Positions 44,622 to 53,905 of a stretch of DNA of 64,000 nucleotides are shown piece by piece. The stretch lies in NCBI GenBank assembly GCA_947496695.1, contig CANMEI010000009.1, positions 113,553 through 177,552 of the forward strand, written 5' to 3'. A model generated the notes under the pieces. The model ran no database searches. It was not told the DNA's origin and saw only the letters and a program-made list of their open reading frames with translations. The DNA comes from an uncultured Cellulophaga sp. (GTDB lineage Bacteria > Bacteroidota > Bacteroidia > Flavobacteriales > Flavobacteriaceae). The position numbers and the translations under genes are program-made. How positions within the stretch are numbered: the first letter of the stretch is position 1; every line of letters starts with the position of its first letter.

Positions 44622-46529
44622 TTATAGAGCATTATCAATAATCTCTTGAACAACTTCTGGGTTTAATAATGTACTTGTATCACCTAAATTAGAAGTGTCA
44701 TTACTTGCTATTTTACGTAAAATACGACGCATAATTTTTCCGCTTCGTGTTTTAGGTAAACCGCTCACAAACTGTATTTTATCAAGTTTTGCAATTGGGC
44801 CAATATGTTCTGTAATCTGTTGGTTGATTTCTTTACGTAAATTATCTCTATCTCTAGTTTCACCAGTTTCTTTAAGAATTACATAGCCGTATAATGCATT
44901 CCCTTTTACGTCATGTGGGAAACCTACAATAGCCGATTCTGCAACTGCTGGGTGTTCGTTAATAGAATCTTCAATTGGTGCGGTTCCTAAATTATGACCT
45001 GATACTATAATTACATCATCAACACGCCCAGTTATCCTATAATAACCTACAGCATCACGTAAAGCACCATCACCCGTAAAATAATTATTTTTATAAGCAG
45101 AAAAGTAAGTGTCTCTGTAACGTTCATGGTTATTCCAAATAGTACGCGCCATTGATGGCCATGGGAATTTTATACACAAACGACCCTCAACTTGATTTCC
45201 TTTTATTTCTTTACCATTTTCATCCATTAAAGCAGGTTGAATGCCAATAAAAGGTAACGTAGCATACGTTGGTGTTACTGGTGTTACATAAGGTATTGGA
45301 GTAATCATAATACCGCCTGTTTCAGTTTGCCACCATGTATCTACAATCGGACTTTGTTTTTTGCCAACATTGTTATTATACCAGTGCCAAGCTTCTTCAT
45401 TTATAGGTTCACCTACAGACCCTAATACTTTTAAGCTAGATAAGTCGTGAGACTCTATGTAATCAAGATTCTCTTTTGCTAAAGCTCTAATAGCGGTAGG
45501 TGCAGTGTAAAATTGATTTACTTTATGTTTTTCTATAACATCCCAGAAACGGCCAAAATCTGGATAAGATGGTACGCCTTCAAACATTACTGTAGTGGCA
45601 CCATTGGCTAACGGACCGTAAACAATATAAGAGTGTCCTGTAATCCAACCAATATCAGCAGTACACCAATACACATCATTTTCTCTATATTGAAATACGT
45701 TTTTAAAAGTATATGCTGTGTAAACCATATAGCCACCAGTGGTATGCACCATGCCTTTTGGTTTTCCTGTAGAACCAGAAGTGTATAGTATGAATAAAGG
45801 ATCTTCTGCATCCATAGTTTCGGCAACACAATCGCCATATGCATCGTTCAAAAGAGGTTGTAGCCATTGATCACGGCCTTTTTTCATTTCAATATCAGAA
45901 TTAATTCTTTTTGCGACCAAAACATTTTTCACTCCTGGGCAATCTTCTAAGGCTTTATCAACAATACCTTTTAAATCTATTGTTTTTGAGCCTCTGAATG
46001 AGCCATCAGAAGTAATTACGATTTTACAATCAGAATCATTTATTCTTGCTGAAAGTGCATTTGATGAAAAACCAGCAAATACTACTGAGTGTATCGCGCC
46101 AATTCTAGCACAAGCTAAAACAGTAATAGCTAATTCCGGAATCATTGGTAAATACACACAAACACGATCTCCTTTTTTAACGCCATTGTCTTTTAGGACA
46201 TTGGCCATTTTACAGACACGTTCATGTAATTTAAAATAACTGATGTGTTCTGCTTCTTCATCGGGGTTATTAGGTTCAAAAATTATGGCTGTTTTTTCAC
46301 CTCGAGTAGGTAAATGCCTGTCAATACAATTTTCTGTAATATTTAATTTAGCTCCTTCAAACCATTTAACTTCTGGTTTTGAAAAATCCCAACTTAAAAC
46401 ATTATCCCATTTTTTTCTCCACACAAAATGTTCTTCTGCAATCTCTTCCCAAAAACCTTCAGGGTTTCGAACTGATTTTCGATATACCTGAAAGTATTCC
46501 TCTAAATGTTTTATGTGATAATTACTCAT
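44622..46529 (-). CDS. acs: Acetyl-coenzyme A synthetase
   Basis: 635-residue AMP-forming enzyme converting acetate, ATP and CoA to acetyl-CoA. The adenylation motif is FILYTSGSTGKPKGMVHT, followed by WCTADIGWITGHSYIVYGPL, the acyl-pocket Trp in VDTWWQTETGG, YFTGDGALRDAVGYYRITGRVDDVI and the C-terminal acetylatable Lys motif LPKTRSGKIMRRILRK. The length is close to the 652-residue E. coli enzyme. It is monocistronic. No TAnnTTTG box was found in the 418-bp upstream gap. Confidence 0.97.
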   Translation of the reverse strand: MSNYHIKHLEEYFQVYRKSVRNPEGFWEEIAEEHFVWRKKWDNVLSWDFSKPEVKWFEGAKLNITENCIDRHLPTRGEKTAIIFEPNNPDEEAEHISYFKLHERVCKMANVLKDNGVKKGDRVCVYLPMIPELAITVLACARIGAIHSVVFAGFSSNALSARINDSDCKIVITSDGSFRGSKTIDLKGIVDKALEDCPGVKNVLVAKRINSDIEMKKGRDQWLQPLLNDAYGDCVAETMDAEDPLFILYTSGSTGKPKGMVHTTGGYMVYTAYTFKNVFQYRENDVYWCTADIGWITGHSYIVYGPLANGATTVMFEGVPSYPDFGRFWDVIEKHKVNQFYTAPTAIRALAKENLDYIESHDLSSLKVLGSVGEPINEEAWHWYNNNVGKKQSPIVDTWWQTETGGIMITPIPYVTPVTPTYATLPFIGIQPALMDENGKEIKGNQVEGRLCIKFPWPSMARTIWNNHERYRDTYFSAYKNNYFTGDGALRDAVGYYRITGRVDDVIIVSGHNLGTAPIEDSINEHPAVAESAIVGFPHDVKGNALYGYVILKETGETRDRDNLRKEINQQITEHIGPIAKLDKIQFVSGLPKTRSGKIMRRILRKIASNDTSNLGDTSTLLNPEVVQEIIDNAL

Positions 46530-46947
46530 CTGTATTATGTTTTATAATTATTTTTATCTTTTTAATATTTAAAATATTAAATACTGGTTGTTTTTTAGTC
46601 TATTGTTTTTAGTGTAAACTAAATAGTAGGCTATTATTTTAAACAAATAAATACAACCTATTATATTTTTTTAAAAGAATCAGTAGGTGGTAGTTTTTAC
46701 GCGACTAATTCATAAAAATCTTAATATAATAGAAGTATGTTATGGTGAGTTTAATTTAGTGTTCTTCTGTTTTTTAAGTTTGTCTATATATCCTATTTAA
46801 TAAAATATAATTGAGGAGAGGTAATAAATAATTAATTTTTTGTGTACGGTAGGCAAAAGCCATTTTTTGTTTACTAGGCATTATTTTAGTAAAATTAAGT
46901 TGAGATATCTAATATAAGAATTTGATTTTAGATAATCTAATAATTTT
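46530..46947. other. 418-bp AT-rich gap between acs and anmK
   Basis: It separates the acs start from the anmK stop, both minus-strand genes. No ORF, tRNA or full TAnnTTTG box was seen. A 13-bp palindrome (TTAGAT-A-ATCTAA, 46928-46940) just past the anmK stop may be a weak terminator. The acs promoter must lie in this gap but is not identified. Confidence 0.6.
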
Positions 46948-48024
46948 TTAATCAGAAACATAAATAACGCCACTAGTAGAATTTCTTTTAGCTCCAGTTA
47001 CAGAGCACAAAACATTTGTTTCTTTTTTTGTACGTAAAACGCCCATTAATGCAAAAATTAAGGCTTCTTTAAAGTCTATTATTTTTTTTGAAGGAATAAC
47101 AACTTTTACTTTTGATTTTAACTTTAATTGTAATGTTTCAATCAAGAATATATTTAAAGCACCACCCCCTGTAACAAGTAGGTTGCTTTCTGCTTTTGTA
47201 GTGTTTTTTAAAATTTGTTCAGCTATCTTATCAGTAATATGTTGAATGCAAGTATGAAGTAAATTTTCTAAATTATCATCTGTAGCTTCAATAATAGGAA
47301 CTACTTTAGTTATAAACCATTCATATCCGATAGATTTAGGAAATGGGAGTTTATAAAATTCAAGATTGTTTAATTTGGTAAGCATTTGCTTATTGATAGA
47401 GCCTTTTTTTGCAAGATTACCGCCATTGTCATAAGCTAAATCAGCTTTTTTGGTGATATAATTTAAAACCATATTAGCCAAACCAATATCGTAAGCTATT
47501 CTTTTTCCATTTGCATCAAATGATATATTGCTAATACCTCCTAAGTTTAAACAAAAATCATAATCATTAAAAAATAAAAGATCGCCAATTGGTACCAGCG
47601 GAGCCCCTTGACCACCTAGGGCAACATCGTTAGTTCTAAAATCCGAAATTACATCGATTTCTGTTTCATTAGCAATGTGTTGCCCAGATCCTATTTGAAA
47701 AGTAAATCCTTTTTTAGGTTGATGGTGTGTAGTATGTCCGTGGCTCGCAATATAATCGACTTGTATTTTTTTTTCGTCAATAAATAATTTGGTTTGTTGG
47801 CCAAGCCAAGTACCGTAACTATTGTGAAATTGCAATAAATCTGATGCAGATAGTAGAATTGAATTTTTTAACTTCAGTTCCATTTTTGAGCTATAGGAGA
47901 CACTTTTTGTTTCTTTGATATCGAAATTCCATTTATTGCTTTCTTTCCAGATATGGCAATATGCTAAATCTAAACCGTCTAAAGAAGTGCCAGACATTAA
48001 GCCGATAATTTTATGAACTTTCAT
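46948..48024 (-). CDS. anmK: Anhydro-N-acetylmuramic acid kinase
   Basis: 358-residue kinase that cleaves the anhydro ring and phosphorylates anhMurNAc to MurNAc-6-phosphate in peptidoglycan recycling. Signatures: GLMSGTSLDGLDLAYCHI at 8-25, DYIASHGHTTHH, FRTNDVALGGQGAPLVPIGD, LNLGGISNISF and LVTGGGALN. It sits two bases after the GH3 gene. Its product is the substrate of MurQ, encoded at 53906 in the same locus. Confidence 0.95.
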   Translation of the reverse strand: MKVHKIIGLMSGTSLDGLDLAYCHIWKESNKWNFDIKETKSVSYSSKMELKLKNSILLSASDLLQFHNSYGTWLGQQTKLFIDEKKIQVDYIASHGHTTHHQPKKGFTFQIGSGQHIANETEIDVISDFRTNDVALGGQGAPLVPIGDLLFFNDYDFCLNLGGISNISFDANGKRIAYDIGLANMVLNYITKKADLAYDNGGNLAKKGSINKQMLTKLNNLEFYKLPFPKSIGYEWFITKVVPIIEATDDNLENLLHTCIQHITDKIAEQILKNTTKAESNLLVTGGGALNIFLIETLQLKLKSKVKVVIPSKKIIDFKEALIFALMGVLRTKKETNVLCSVTGAKRNSTSGVIYVSD

Positions 48025-48026
48025 AA

Positions 48027-49616
48027 TTATATAACATTTATAGTTACAGGAATTTTACCTGGAGCTTCACATTTTTCTAAAAAGTGTTTTGATGCAGTTT
48101 CTTGAAACACTTCAAAATTTTGATATGCAATTACTACGGCTTTGGCTTTGCTGGTTTTAATATGGTTTAAAAGATATGGATTGCCAAATACATACAACAC
48201 AACACTTTTTGTTTGTATAAGTGTGTTTAGATACTCAATTTCCTCTTCAGGAATATCAAAAAGATTCGCAGGTTTTACTTTTGGAGGAAATAAAGCCACT
48301 AATACATTTTTTTGATGTTTAAATTTACTTTTTAGTTCTTTAACAGAATTGCTGTTTGTGCTATGCTTTTTAAAAGGAATAGATGCATTTATTAAATTGA
48401 AAAATGTTGAGGTTTTATTTTTTGAGATTTCAAGACCAACAAAGTCTTTGTTTTTAAAACCGTTTAAATTACCATGGTAAAGTGTAAGACTTTCTTTTGC
48501 AACCTTAGTATTTATAATGTCCGAACTTTCAAAATGAATTAAATTGTTAGTTGCTTTAAATGCTTTTTCTTTTAAGATCCATATACGTTTAAAACTTTCT
48601 TCAATTTGAGGTTCTGTTGCATTTTTTAAAATTGTTTCAGTTCCTTCAAGAATATTTTCAGCAAAGCATAAAATATCATTTCCAGCATCAAAAGCTAGCC
48701 ATTCTAATTCTCCTCTTATAGTGTAATTTTTAGAAACTGCATGCATATTTAATGCATCTGAAATTATGACACCTTTAAATTTTAATTCATTTCTTAATAG
48801 ACCTTTAAGCATTTTTTTTGATAAACTAGATGGGATATTGTCTCCATCAGCCAATGCTGGAATTGATAAATGCCCAGCCATAATGCTGTCAATATTTTCT
48901 TTAATTATTTTTTTAAAAGGATAAATTTCATTAGCTAATAACTCTTCTTTACTCTTTGGGATTAATGGTAACCCTAAATGGGAGTCTACAGCAGTATCAC
49001 CATGACCTGGAAAATGTTTTAAGCAGGTTAAAATTCCTTCGCTTTCAGTTCCTTTTATAAAAGCTATAGCTTTGTTTGTTACCTTATGTTTGTCTTCACC
49101 AAAAGATCGGTATCCTATAACAGGATTGTTAGGGTTATTATTAATATCAACAACAGGAGCTAAGTTCCAATGTATTCCAGCTAGTTTGCAATCTTTTGCA
49201 ATTTGTTTGCCAGCCTCAAATAATAGTTCATCGTTATTTTGAATTGCACCTAATGTAATTGCATACGGATATTTTGGAGTTTTTTCAATTCGCATAGCAA
49301 GTCCCCATTCAGCATCAATACTAATTAATAAAGGGTATTTTGTAATTTTTTGATATCGATTAATTAACTTTTTTAATGTTTCAAAACTACTTTCATTATA
49401 TATAATATTTTTTTTGCCTTCAAAATTTGTTGCAGCACTAGCTCTGCTGTGAAAAAAACAAAGTCCTCCAATATGTTGTTCTGTAATTAGTTTTTCTATT
49501 TGTTGAATTTCTTCTTCAGTATCATTAATAAAAGCAGCAGGCATAAACAATTGCCCTATTTTTTCATGAATTGGAATTGTTGTTTTTGCTTCAGTATAAG
49601 AAAGTAACTTATTCAT
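48027..49616 (-). CDS. GH3 family beta-N-acetylglucosaminidase (NagZ-like)
   Basis: 529-residue enzyme that probably removes GlcNAc from GlcNAc-anhMurNAc muropeptides. The GH3 domain (about 10-340) has the NagZ dyad motif CLKHFPGHGDTAVDSHLGLP (catalytic His in the loop) and the nucleophile Asp in GVIISDALNM. A C-terminal domain of about 180 residues is extra compared with E. coli NagZ (341 residues) and resembles the second domain of longer GH3 enzymes. No signal peptide is seen, so it is probably cytosolic, as expected downstream of AmpG uptake. It overlaps the permease gene by eight bases. Confidence 0.9.
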   Translation of the reverse strand: MNKLLSYTEAKTTIPIHEKIGQLFMPAAFINDTEEEIQQIEKLITEQHIGGLCFFHSRASAATNFEGKKNIIYNESSFETLKKLINRYQKITKYPLLISIDAEWGLAMRIEKTPKYPYAITLGAIQNNDELLFEAGKQIAKDCKLAGIHWNLAPVVDINNNPNNPVIGYRSFGEDKHKVTNKAIAFIKGTESEGILTCLKHFPGHGDTAVDSHLGLPLIPKSKEELLANEIYPFKKIIKENIDSIMAGHLSIPALADGDNIPSSLSKKMLKGLLRNELKFKGVIISDALNMHAVSKNYTIRGELEWLAFDAGNDILCFAENILEGTETILKNATEPQIEESFKRIWILKEKAFKATNNLIHFESSDIINTKVAKESLTLYHGNLNGFKNKDFVGLEISKNKTSTFFNLINASIPFKKHSTNSNSVKELKSKFKHQKNVLVALFPPKVKPANLFDIPEEEIEYLNTLIQTKSVVLYVFGNPYLLNHIKTSKAKAVVIAYQNFEVFQETASKHFLEKCEAPGKIPVTINVI

Positions 49617-50883
49617 TACTTGTATTTACTTTTTTTCCGAAATCAGCAGGGTATTTTAAAAATTTCAAAAGAATTAATGACGGTAGTGTTGCAATAGCTA
49701 CCCATATGAAAAAACCATCATAACCTAGCCAATTTTGAATATAACCGCTTATCATGCCAGGTAACATCATACCTAAAGCCATAAAACCAGTAGCAATTGC
49801 ATAATGTGAAGTTTTATGTTTGCCATCAGCAATATAAATTAAATACATTAAAAAGGCAGCGAAGCCAAAACCGTAACCAAATTTTTCTAAAACAATTGTT
49901 GTGGTTACAATAGCGATGCTTGTTGTTTTTGTAATAGCTAAAAAAGCATAGAATAAGTTAGGAATATTTAGAGATAAAATCATTGGTAGCATCCATTTTT
50001 TTAGGCCGTGTTTTGATATAACTATACCACCTAGTATACCACCAACAGTTAACGCAATAACCCCAAAGGTGCCAAATAGAATACCTAATTCTTGCGTAGA
50101 ATAGTTTAAGCCACCTTTGCTGTTTTCGTCTAATAAAAAAGGAGAAACCATTTTTACTAATTGCGATTCTCCAAGTCGGTAAGTAAGTATAAATGCTAAA
50201 GCAATACCAATCCCTGGTTTTTTGAAAAAGGAACTGAAAATTTCAAAGAAATTATGGTTTTTATCATCCTTGCTGTCTTTTGTTGTTTCGTATTTGGGAG
50301 TTACAAAAAAGTTAGAAATAGTAAGTGTTAACATTAATACAGCAGCAATAATCATTGTACAGCTCCATGCTTTAGTATTGTCTCCATATTTATCTTCTAA
50401 AAAGCCAGCAATAAACACTAATAAGCCTTCTCCTGTAATCATAGCAAGGCGATAAAAGGTACTTCGCATACCTACAAAAAAAGATTGTTTTTTTTCTGTA
50501 AGTCCTAGCATATAATAACCATCGGAAGCAATGTCATTTGTTGCTGATGCAAAAGCGGCCATCCAGAAACAAGCTAGGGTAGTGATGAAAAACATGCTTT
50601 TAGGTATAGTTAAACCTACACCTAATAAAGCTATAGCAATTAATAACTGCATAGCTAAAAACCAATTGCGTTTTGTGCTTTTTAAATCTACAAATGGGCT
50701 CCAGAGTGGTTTTAATACCCAAGGTAAGTAGAGTAAGCTAGTGTATAAGCCAATATCTTCATTGCTTACACCTAATTTTTTATACATGATTACCGAAACG
50801 GTAACTACTAAAACATAAGGTAAACCTTGTGTGAAATATAAAACAGGTACCCATGCCCAAGCTCCCTTATCTTTCTGAATCAT
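49609..50883 (-). CDS. AmpG-like muropeptide permease of the major facilitator superfamily
   Basis: 424-residue inner-membrane transporter with about 12 to 14 helices. Family features: LYFTQGLPYVLVVTVSVIMYKKLGVSNEDIGLYTSLLYLPWVLKPLWSPFVD at the start and ASATNDIASDGYYM near 120, both characteristic of AmpG relatives. AmpG imports GlcNAc-anhMurNAc peptides from the periplasm. The substrate is supported by the neighbours: a NagZ-like GH3 enzyme and anmK follow directly. First gene of this three-gene unit; no full promoter box is visible just upstream. Confidence 0.88.
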   Translation of the reverse strand: MIQKDKGAWAWVPVLYFTQGLPYVLVVTVSVIMYKKLGVSNEDIGLYTSLLYLPWVLKPLWSPFVDLKSTKRNWFLAMQLLIAIALLGVGLTIPKSMFFITTLACFWMAAFASATNDIASDGYYMLGLTEKKQSFFVGMRSTFYRLAMITGEGLLVFIAGFLEDKYGDNTKAWSCTMIIAAVLMLTLTISNFFVTPKYETTKDSKDDKNHNFFEIFSSFFKKPGIGIALAFILTYRLGESQLVKMVSPFLLDENSKGGLNYSTQELGILFGTFGVIALTVGGILGGIVISKHGLKKWMLPMILSLNIPNLFYAFLAITKTTSIAIVTTTIVLEKFGYGFGFAAFLMYLIYIADGKHKTSHYAIATGFMALGMMLPGMISGYIQNWLGYDGFFIWVAIATLPSLILLKFLKYPADFGKKVNTSNE

Positions 50884-50962
50884 TTATAAAATAGTTTCTG
50901 CTAAATTTATGAAAATTGATCTTGTAATAGAACTATAAATTATAAACTTTTAAGATTATGCT

Positions 50963-51004
50963 AAAAAAATAGCGAGGCTGTAACAATTAAGTTACAACCT
51001 CGCT
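50963..51004 (-). terminator. Intrinsic terminator after the nagB fusion gene
   Basis: 14-bp stem with one mismatch (50971-50984 with 50991-51004, core AGCGAGG) followed on the minus strand by A and seven T. It separates the nagB fusion from the permease operon. Confidence 0.87.
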
Positions 51005-51027
51005 GGGGTTTCAACAAATCAAAATCT

Positions 51028-52968
51028 TTATTTAAAATGGTAGCGTACAAAGCCTTCCATAGCTTCATATTCTGCCATACCTAAAGCATTATATCTACGA
51101 GCAGTATCTTGGTTACGTTGTTCAGCACGTTGCCAGAATTCTCTTGAATCGTTTCCAGGAAACATAGCTGCATCTTTTTGAGATTGGTGCTTGAAAATTC
51201 CATTTTTCTTACGCTCCATATCTTTTGGACCAATTGGCACAGTCATTTCCATATCTGCAATATCCCATTCTTGCCATGCACCACGGTATAACCAGAAGTA
51301 ACAGTCGTCAATCCATTTAGCGCCATCTTGAACTAATTTTTCCATAGCTTCAAAAATTACTTGTAAACAAACACGGTGGGTACCATGTGGATCAGATAAA
51401 TCACCAGCAGCAAATATTTGATGCGGTTGTATTTTGTTTAATAAATCATAAGTAATTTGAACATCAGCTTCAGAATGAGGTTTTTTCTTTACCGTTCCAG
51501 TTTCGTAGAATGGAAGGTTTTGAAAATGTGCATTTTCTTCTTTAACACCACAGTAACGACAAGCAGCAAGTGCTTCTCCTTTTCTAATTAATCCTTTAAT
51601 TCTTTGAATTTCAGGGCTGTCTATTTGCCCGGGAGCTTTTGACTTTAAAAATTCTCTAACTTCTGTAGTCTGTTTGTTTAATGAATCGCTTCCAATTTGA
51701 ATATCTTTAGCAAAATCCATAAAGCGGATAACTTCATCGTCAAACACTGCAATATTACCAGAAGTTTGGTATGCAACATGTACGTCATGACCGTGGTCAA
51801 CTAAACGTAATAATGTACCACCCATTGAAATTACATCATCATCAGGGTGTGGACTAAATATTAAAGAAGTTTTTCTTTGCGGTGTGTTTCTTTCTGGTCT
51901 GCTACTGTCGTCAGCATTAGGTTTACCACCTGGCCAACCAGTAATAGTACGTTGTAATTGGTTGAATACGATTAGGTTAATGTGTTCAGCTGACCCTATT
52001 TCGGCAACTAAACTACCCATGCCGTGTTCGTTATAATCTTCATTAGTAAGCTTTAAAATCGCTTTGTCTAATTTTTCAGAAAGCCAGATTGTAGCTCTTT
52101 TTATTAAATTTTCAGTCCACTCACAATCGCTAACTAACCAAGGTGTTTGTACTCTTGTTAAAGATGAAGCGGCTGCTTGATCAATAATAAAGTCACAATT
52201 ACCGTGTTCTTGTAAGAATGTAGCAGGAATAGATTCTTTAATTTTACCTTCAACAGAATTTTTAATAATTCCAGCTTTACCTTCACCCCAAGCCATTAAT
52301 ATGATGCGCTTAGCGGCCATAATTGTACCAACACCCATAGTGATGGCTTTGCTAGGAACATTTTCTAATCCGAAGAAATCACTAGCGGCATCTAATCTTG
52401 TAACACGGTCAAGTCTCACCATTCTAGTTTGACTTTTTAAAGAAGATCCAGGTTCGTTAAAACCAATATGACCAGTTCTACCAATACCTAATACTTGAAT
52501 GTCTATACCACCAGCATCAACAATTTTCTTTTCATATGCTTCACAAAAATCACGTACATCTTCTTTATCTAAAGAACCATCAGGAATATTTACGTTTGTT
52601 TTTTTAATATCAATATGATCAAACAAATGCTCATTCATAAAACGAACATAACTATGAATAGATTCAGCATTCATAGGGAAATATTCATCTAAATTAAATG
52701 TAATAACATTTTTAAATGAAAGTCCGTCTTCTTTATGAAACTTAACCAAGTTGTCATAAACATCAGTTGGTGTAGAGCCCGTAGCTAAACCTAAAACAAC
52801 GTTTTTACCTTGTTTTTGTCTTTCTTTTATTAAATCAGCGATTTCATTTGCAACATATAATGAAGCTTCTTTTGAATTGTCGTGAATTTCAGTATTGATT
52901 TTTTCAAACTTTTTAGCTTCATCATTATTTGGGACAATGCTAACCGGTTTTGTTGAAGATAGTGCCAT
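51028..52968 (-). CDS. Glucosamine-6-phosphate deaminase fused to a PIG-L (LmbE) deacetylase domain
   Basis: 646-residue two-domain enzyme. The N-terminal NagB domain (about 30-285) has LGLATGSTPTDVYD, FNLDEYFPM and the catalytic LGIGRTGHIGFNEPGS, and would convert GlcN-6-phosphate to fructose-6-phosphate and ammonia. The C-terminal domain (about 368-620) is PIG-L/LmbE-like: SLIFSPHPDDDVISMGGTLLRL and a downstream SDPHGTHRVC, the zinc site of GlcNAc deacetylases. I infer the second domain may deacetylate GlcNAc-6-phosphate and feed the first. No nagA is present in the window. It is divergent from the DeoR regulator. Confidence 0.92.
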   Translation of the reverse strand: MALSSTKPVSIVPNNDEAKKFEKINTEIHDNSKEASLYVANEIADLIKERQKQGKNVVLGLATGSTPTDVYDNLVKFHKEDGLSFKNVITFNLDEYFPMNAESIHSYVRFMNEHLFDHIDIKKTNVNIPDGSLDKEDVRDFCEAYEKKIVDAGGIDIQVLGIGRTGHIGFNEPGSSLKSQTRMVRLDRVTRLDAASDFFGLENVPSKAITMGVGTIMAAKRIILMAWGEGKAGIIKNSVEGKIKESIPATFLQEHGNCDFIIDQAAASSLTRVQTPWLVSDCEWTENLIKRATIWLSEKLDKAILKLTNEDYNEHGMGSLVAEIGSAEHINLIVFNQLQRTITGWPGGKPNADDSSRPERNTPQRKTSLIFSPHPDDDVISMGGTLLRLVDHGHDVHVAYQTSGNIAVFDDEVIRFMDFAKDIQIGSDSLNKQTTEVREFLKSKAPGQIDSPEIQRIKGLIRKGEALAACRYCGVKEENAHFQNLPFYETGTVKKKPHSEADVQITYDLLNKIQPHQIFAAGDLSDPHGTHRVCLQVIFEAMEKLVQDGAKWIDDCYFWLYRGAWQEWDIADMEMTVPIGPKDMERKKNGIFKHQSQKDAAMFPGNDSREFWQRAEQRNQDTARRYNALGMAEYEAMEGFVRYHFK

Positions 52969-52997
52969 ATTTTTCTGTTTAAGATAATTCTTGATGA

Positions 52998-53005
52998 CAA
53001 ATATA
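52998..53005 (-). promoter_or_regulatory. -7 promoter box (TATATTTG on minus) for the nagB fusion gene
   Basis: CAAATATA on plus is TATATTTG on minus, a full TAnnTTTG match, 29 bases from the start at 52968. The TGC repeat array begins 11 bases upstream of it, where a regulator could block or assist polymerase. Confidence 0.55.
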
Positions 53006-53015
53006 AGGTTAAAAA

Positions 53016-53060
53016 AGCATATTTTGCTGTTTTATGCTGTTTATTTTGCGATTTATTGCA
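53016..53060. promoter_or_regulatory. Candidate operator: four T-rich TGC repeats at helical spacing
   Basis: TGC cores at 53025, 53035, 53047 and 53057, each preceded by T/A-rich bases, are spaced 10, 12 and 10 bp. The first lies in an inverted repeat, AGCA-N5-TGCT (53016-53028). ATTTTGC recurs at 53021, 53043 and 53119. It lies between nagB and a DeoR-family gene. Confidence 0.5.
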
Positions 53061-53107
53061 ATTTTAAACTTGATTTAATGATTTGATAATTTTAGACGGT
53101 AAAAAAA

Positions 53108-53133
53108 AGCAAATATCTATTTTGCTATCTTTG
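53108..53133 (+). promoter_or_regulatory. Promoter of the DeoR-family gene overlapped by an inverted repeat
   Basis: The -7 box TATCTTTG (53126-53133) fully matches TAnnTTTG, 20 bases before the ATG. The imperfect inverted repeat AGCAAA-N7-TTTGCT (53108-53126) abuts it and shares ATTTTGCT with the site at 53021, suggesting autoregulation. Confidence 0.5.
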
Positions 53134-53153
53134 TTTAAATTATTTATGGTTTT

Positions 53154-53903
53154 ATGCTTAAAGAAGAAAGACAACAAGCTATTTTAAATGAGGTAGAATT
53201 ACATAACAGAATTCTTTTAACTGATGTAGCGGAACTTTTAGAAGTTTCTATTGATACTGTCCGTCGAGACGTAAAGGAATTAGATGCAAAAAACAAATTG
53301 CGAAAAGTTCATGGTGGGGCAATTTCTATGGGTTTTACAAATAATGCAACACCTAATAATAATATTTACGCACTAGCAGATAAAATATTAATAGCAGAAA
53401 AAGCTCTAACCTTATTAAGTGACGGAAAAGTTATTTTTATTGATGGTGGTACAACTTGTAATGAATTTGTTAGGCTAATACCAGAACATTTAAATATTAC
53501 TTGCTTTACAAACAGTTTAACTGTCGCTTTAAAATTGCAAGCAAAACCTAAAGTAAGAGTAATTTTTATAGGTGGTGAAATTTCTAAAGAATCTCAAATT
53601 GCAATAGGTGCTAATGTTATTCATAATTTATCTGAAATAAAGGTAGATTATAGTTTTATTGGAACTGGTTACGTAGATTCATTATATGGACTTACGGAGT
53701 TTGATTGGGATATTGTTCAAGTTAAAAAAGCTGTTATCAAAGCTTCAAAAAAAACTGTTCTTTTATGTATTTCAGAAAAATTAAACTCACAACACCGGTA
53801 TAAAACTTGTGATATTAATACTATTAATACAATGATTACCGAATTAGAGCCTGATAATAATTTACTTAATTTATTTAGAAATCACGATATACGTATTTTA
53901 TAA
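53154..53903 (+). CDS. DeoR/GlpR family transcriptional regulator
   Basis: 249-residue regulator. The N-terminal winged helix (about 3-58) has ILLTDVAELLEVSIDTVRRDVKELDAKNKLRKVHGGAI, the classic DeoR signature. The C-terminal sugar-phosphate-sensing domain (about 75-235) has VIFIDGGTTCNEFVRLIP, ITCFTNSLTVA and VDYSFIGTGYVDSLYGLTEFD. DeoR proteins usually bind a phosphosugar as inducer. With nagB divergent and murQ two bases downstream, I infer control by an amino-sugar phosphate such as GlcN-6-phosphate or GlcNAc-6-phosphate. Confidence 0.93.
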   Translation: MLKEERQQAILNEVELHNRILLTDVAELLEVSIDTVRRDVKELDAKNKLRKVHGGAISMGFTNNATPNNNIYALADKILIAEKALTLLSDGKVIFIDGGTTCNEFVRLIPEHLNITCFTNSLTVALKLQAKPKVRVIFIGGEISKESQIAIGANVIHNLSEIKVDYSFIGTGYVDSLYGLTEFDWDIVQVKKAVIKASKKTVLLCISEKLNSQHRYKTCDINTINTMITELEPDNNLLNLFRNHDIRIL

Positions 53904-53905
53904 AA

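Noticed and set aside
2783..50731. Many 60-90 codon open frames antisense to clear genes (for example 3688-3906, 9906-10178, 25 or more others)
   Set aside because: They lie entirely within well-supported genes on the other strand or in another frame, have no promoter or family features, and reflect low stop density in shadow frames.
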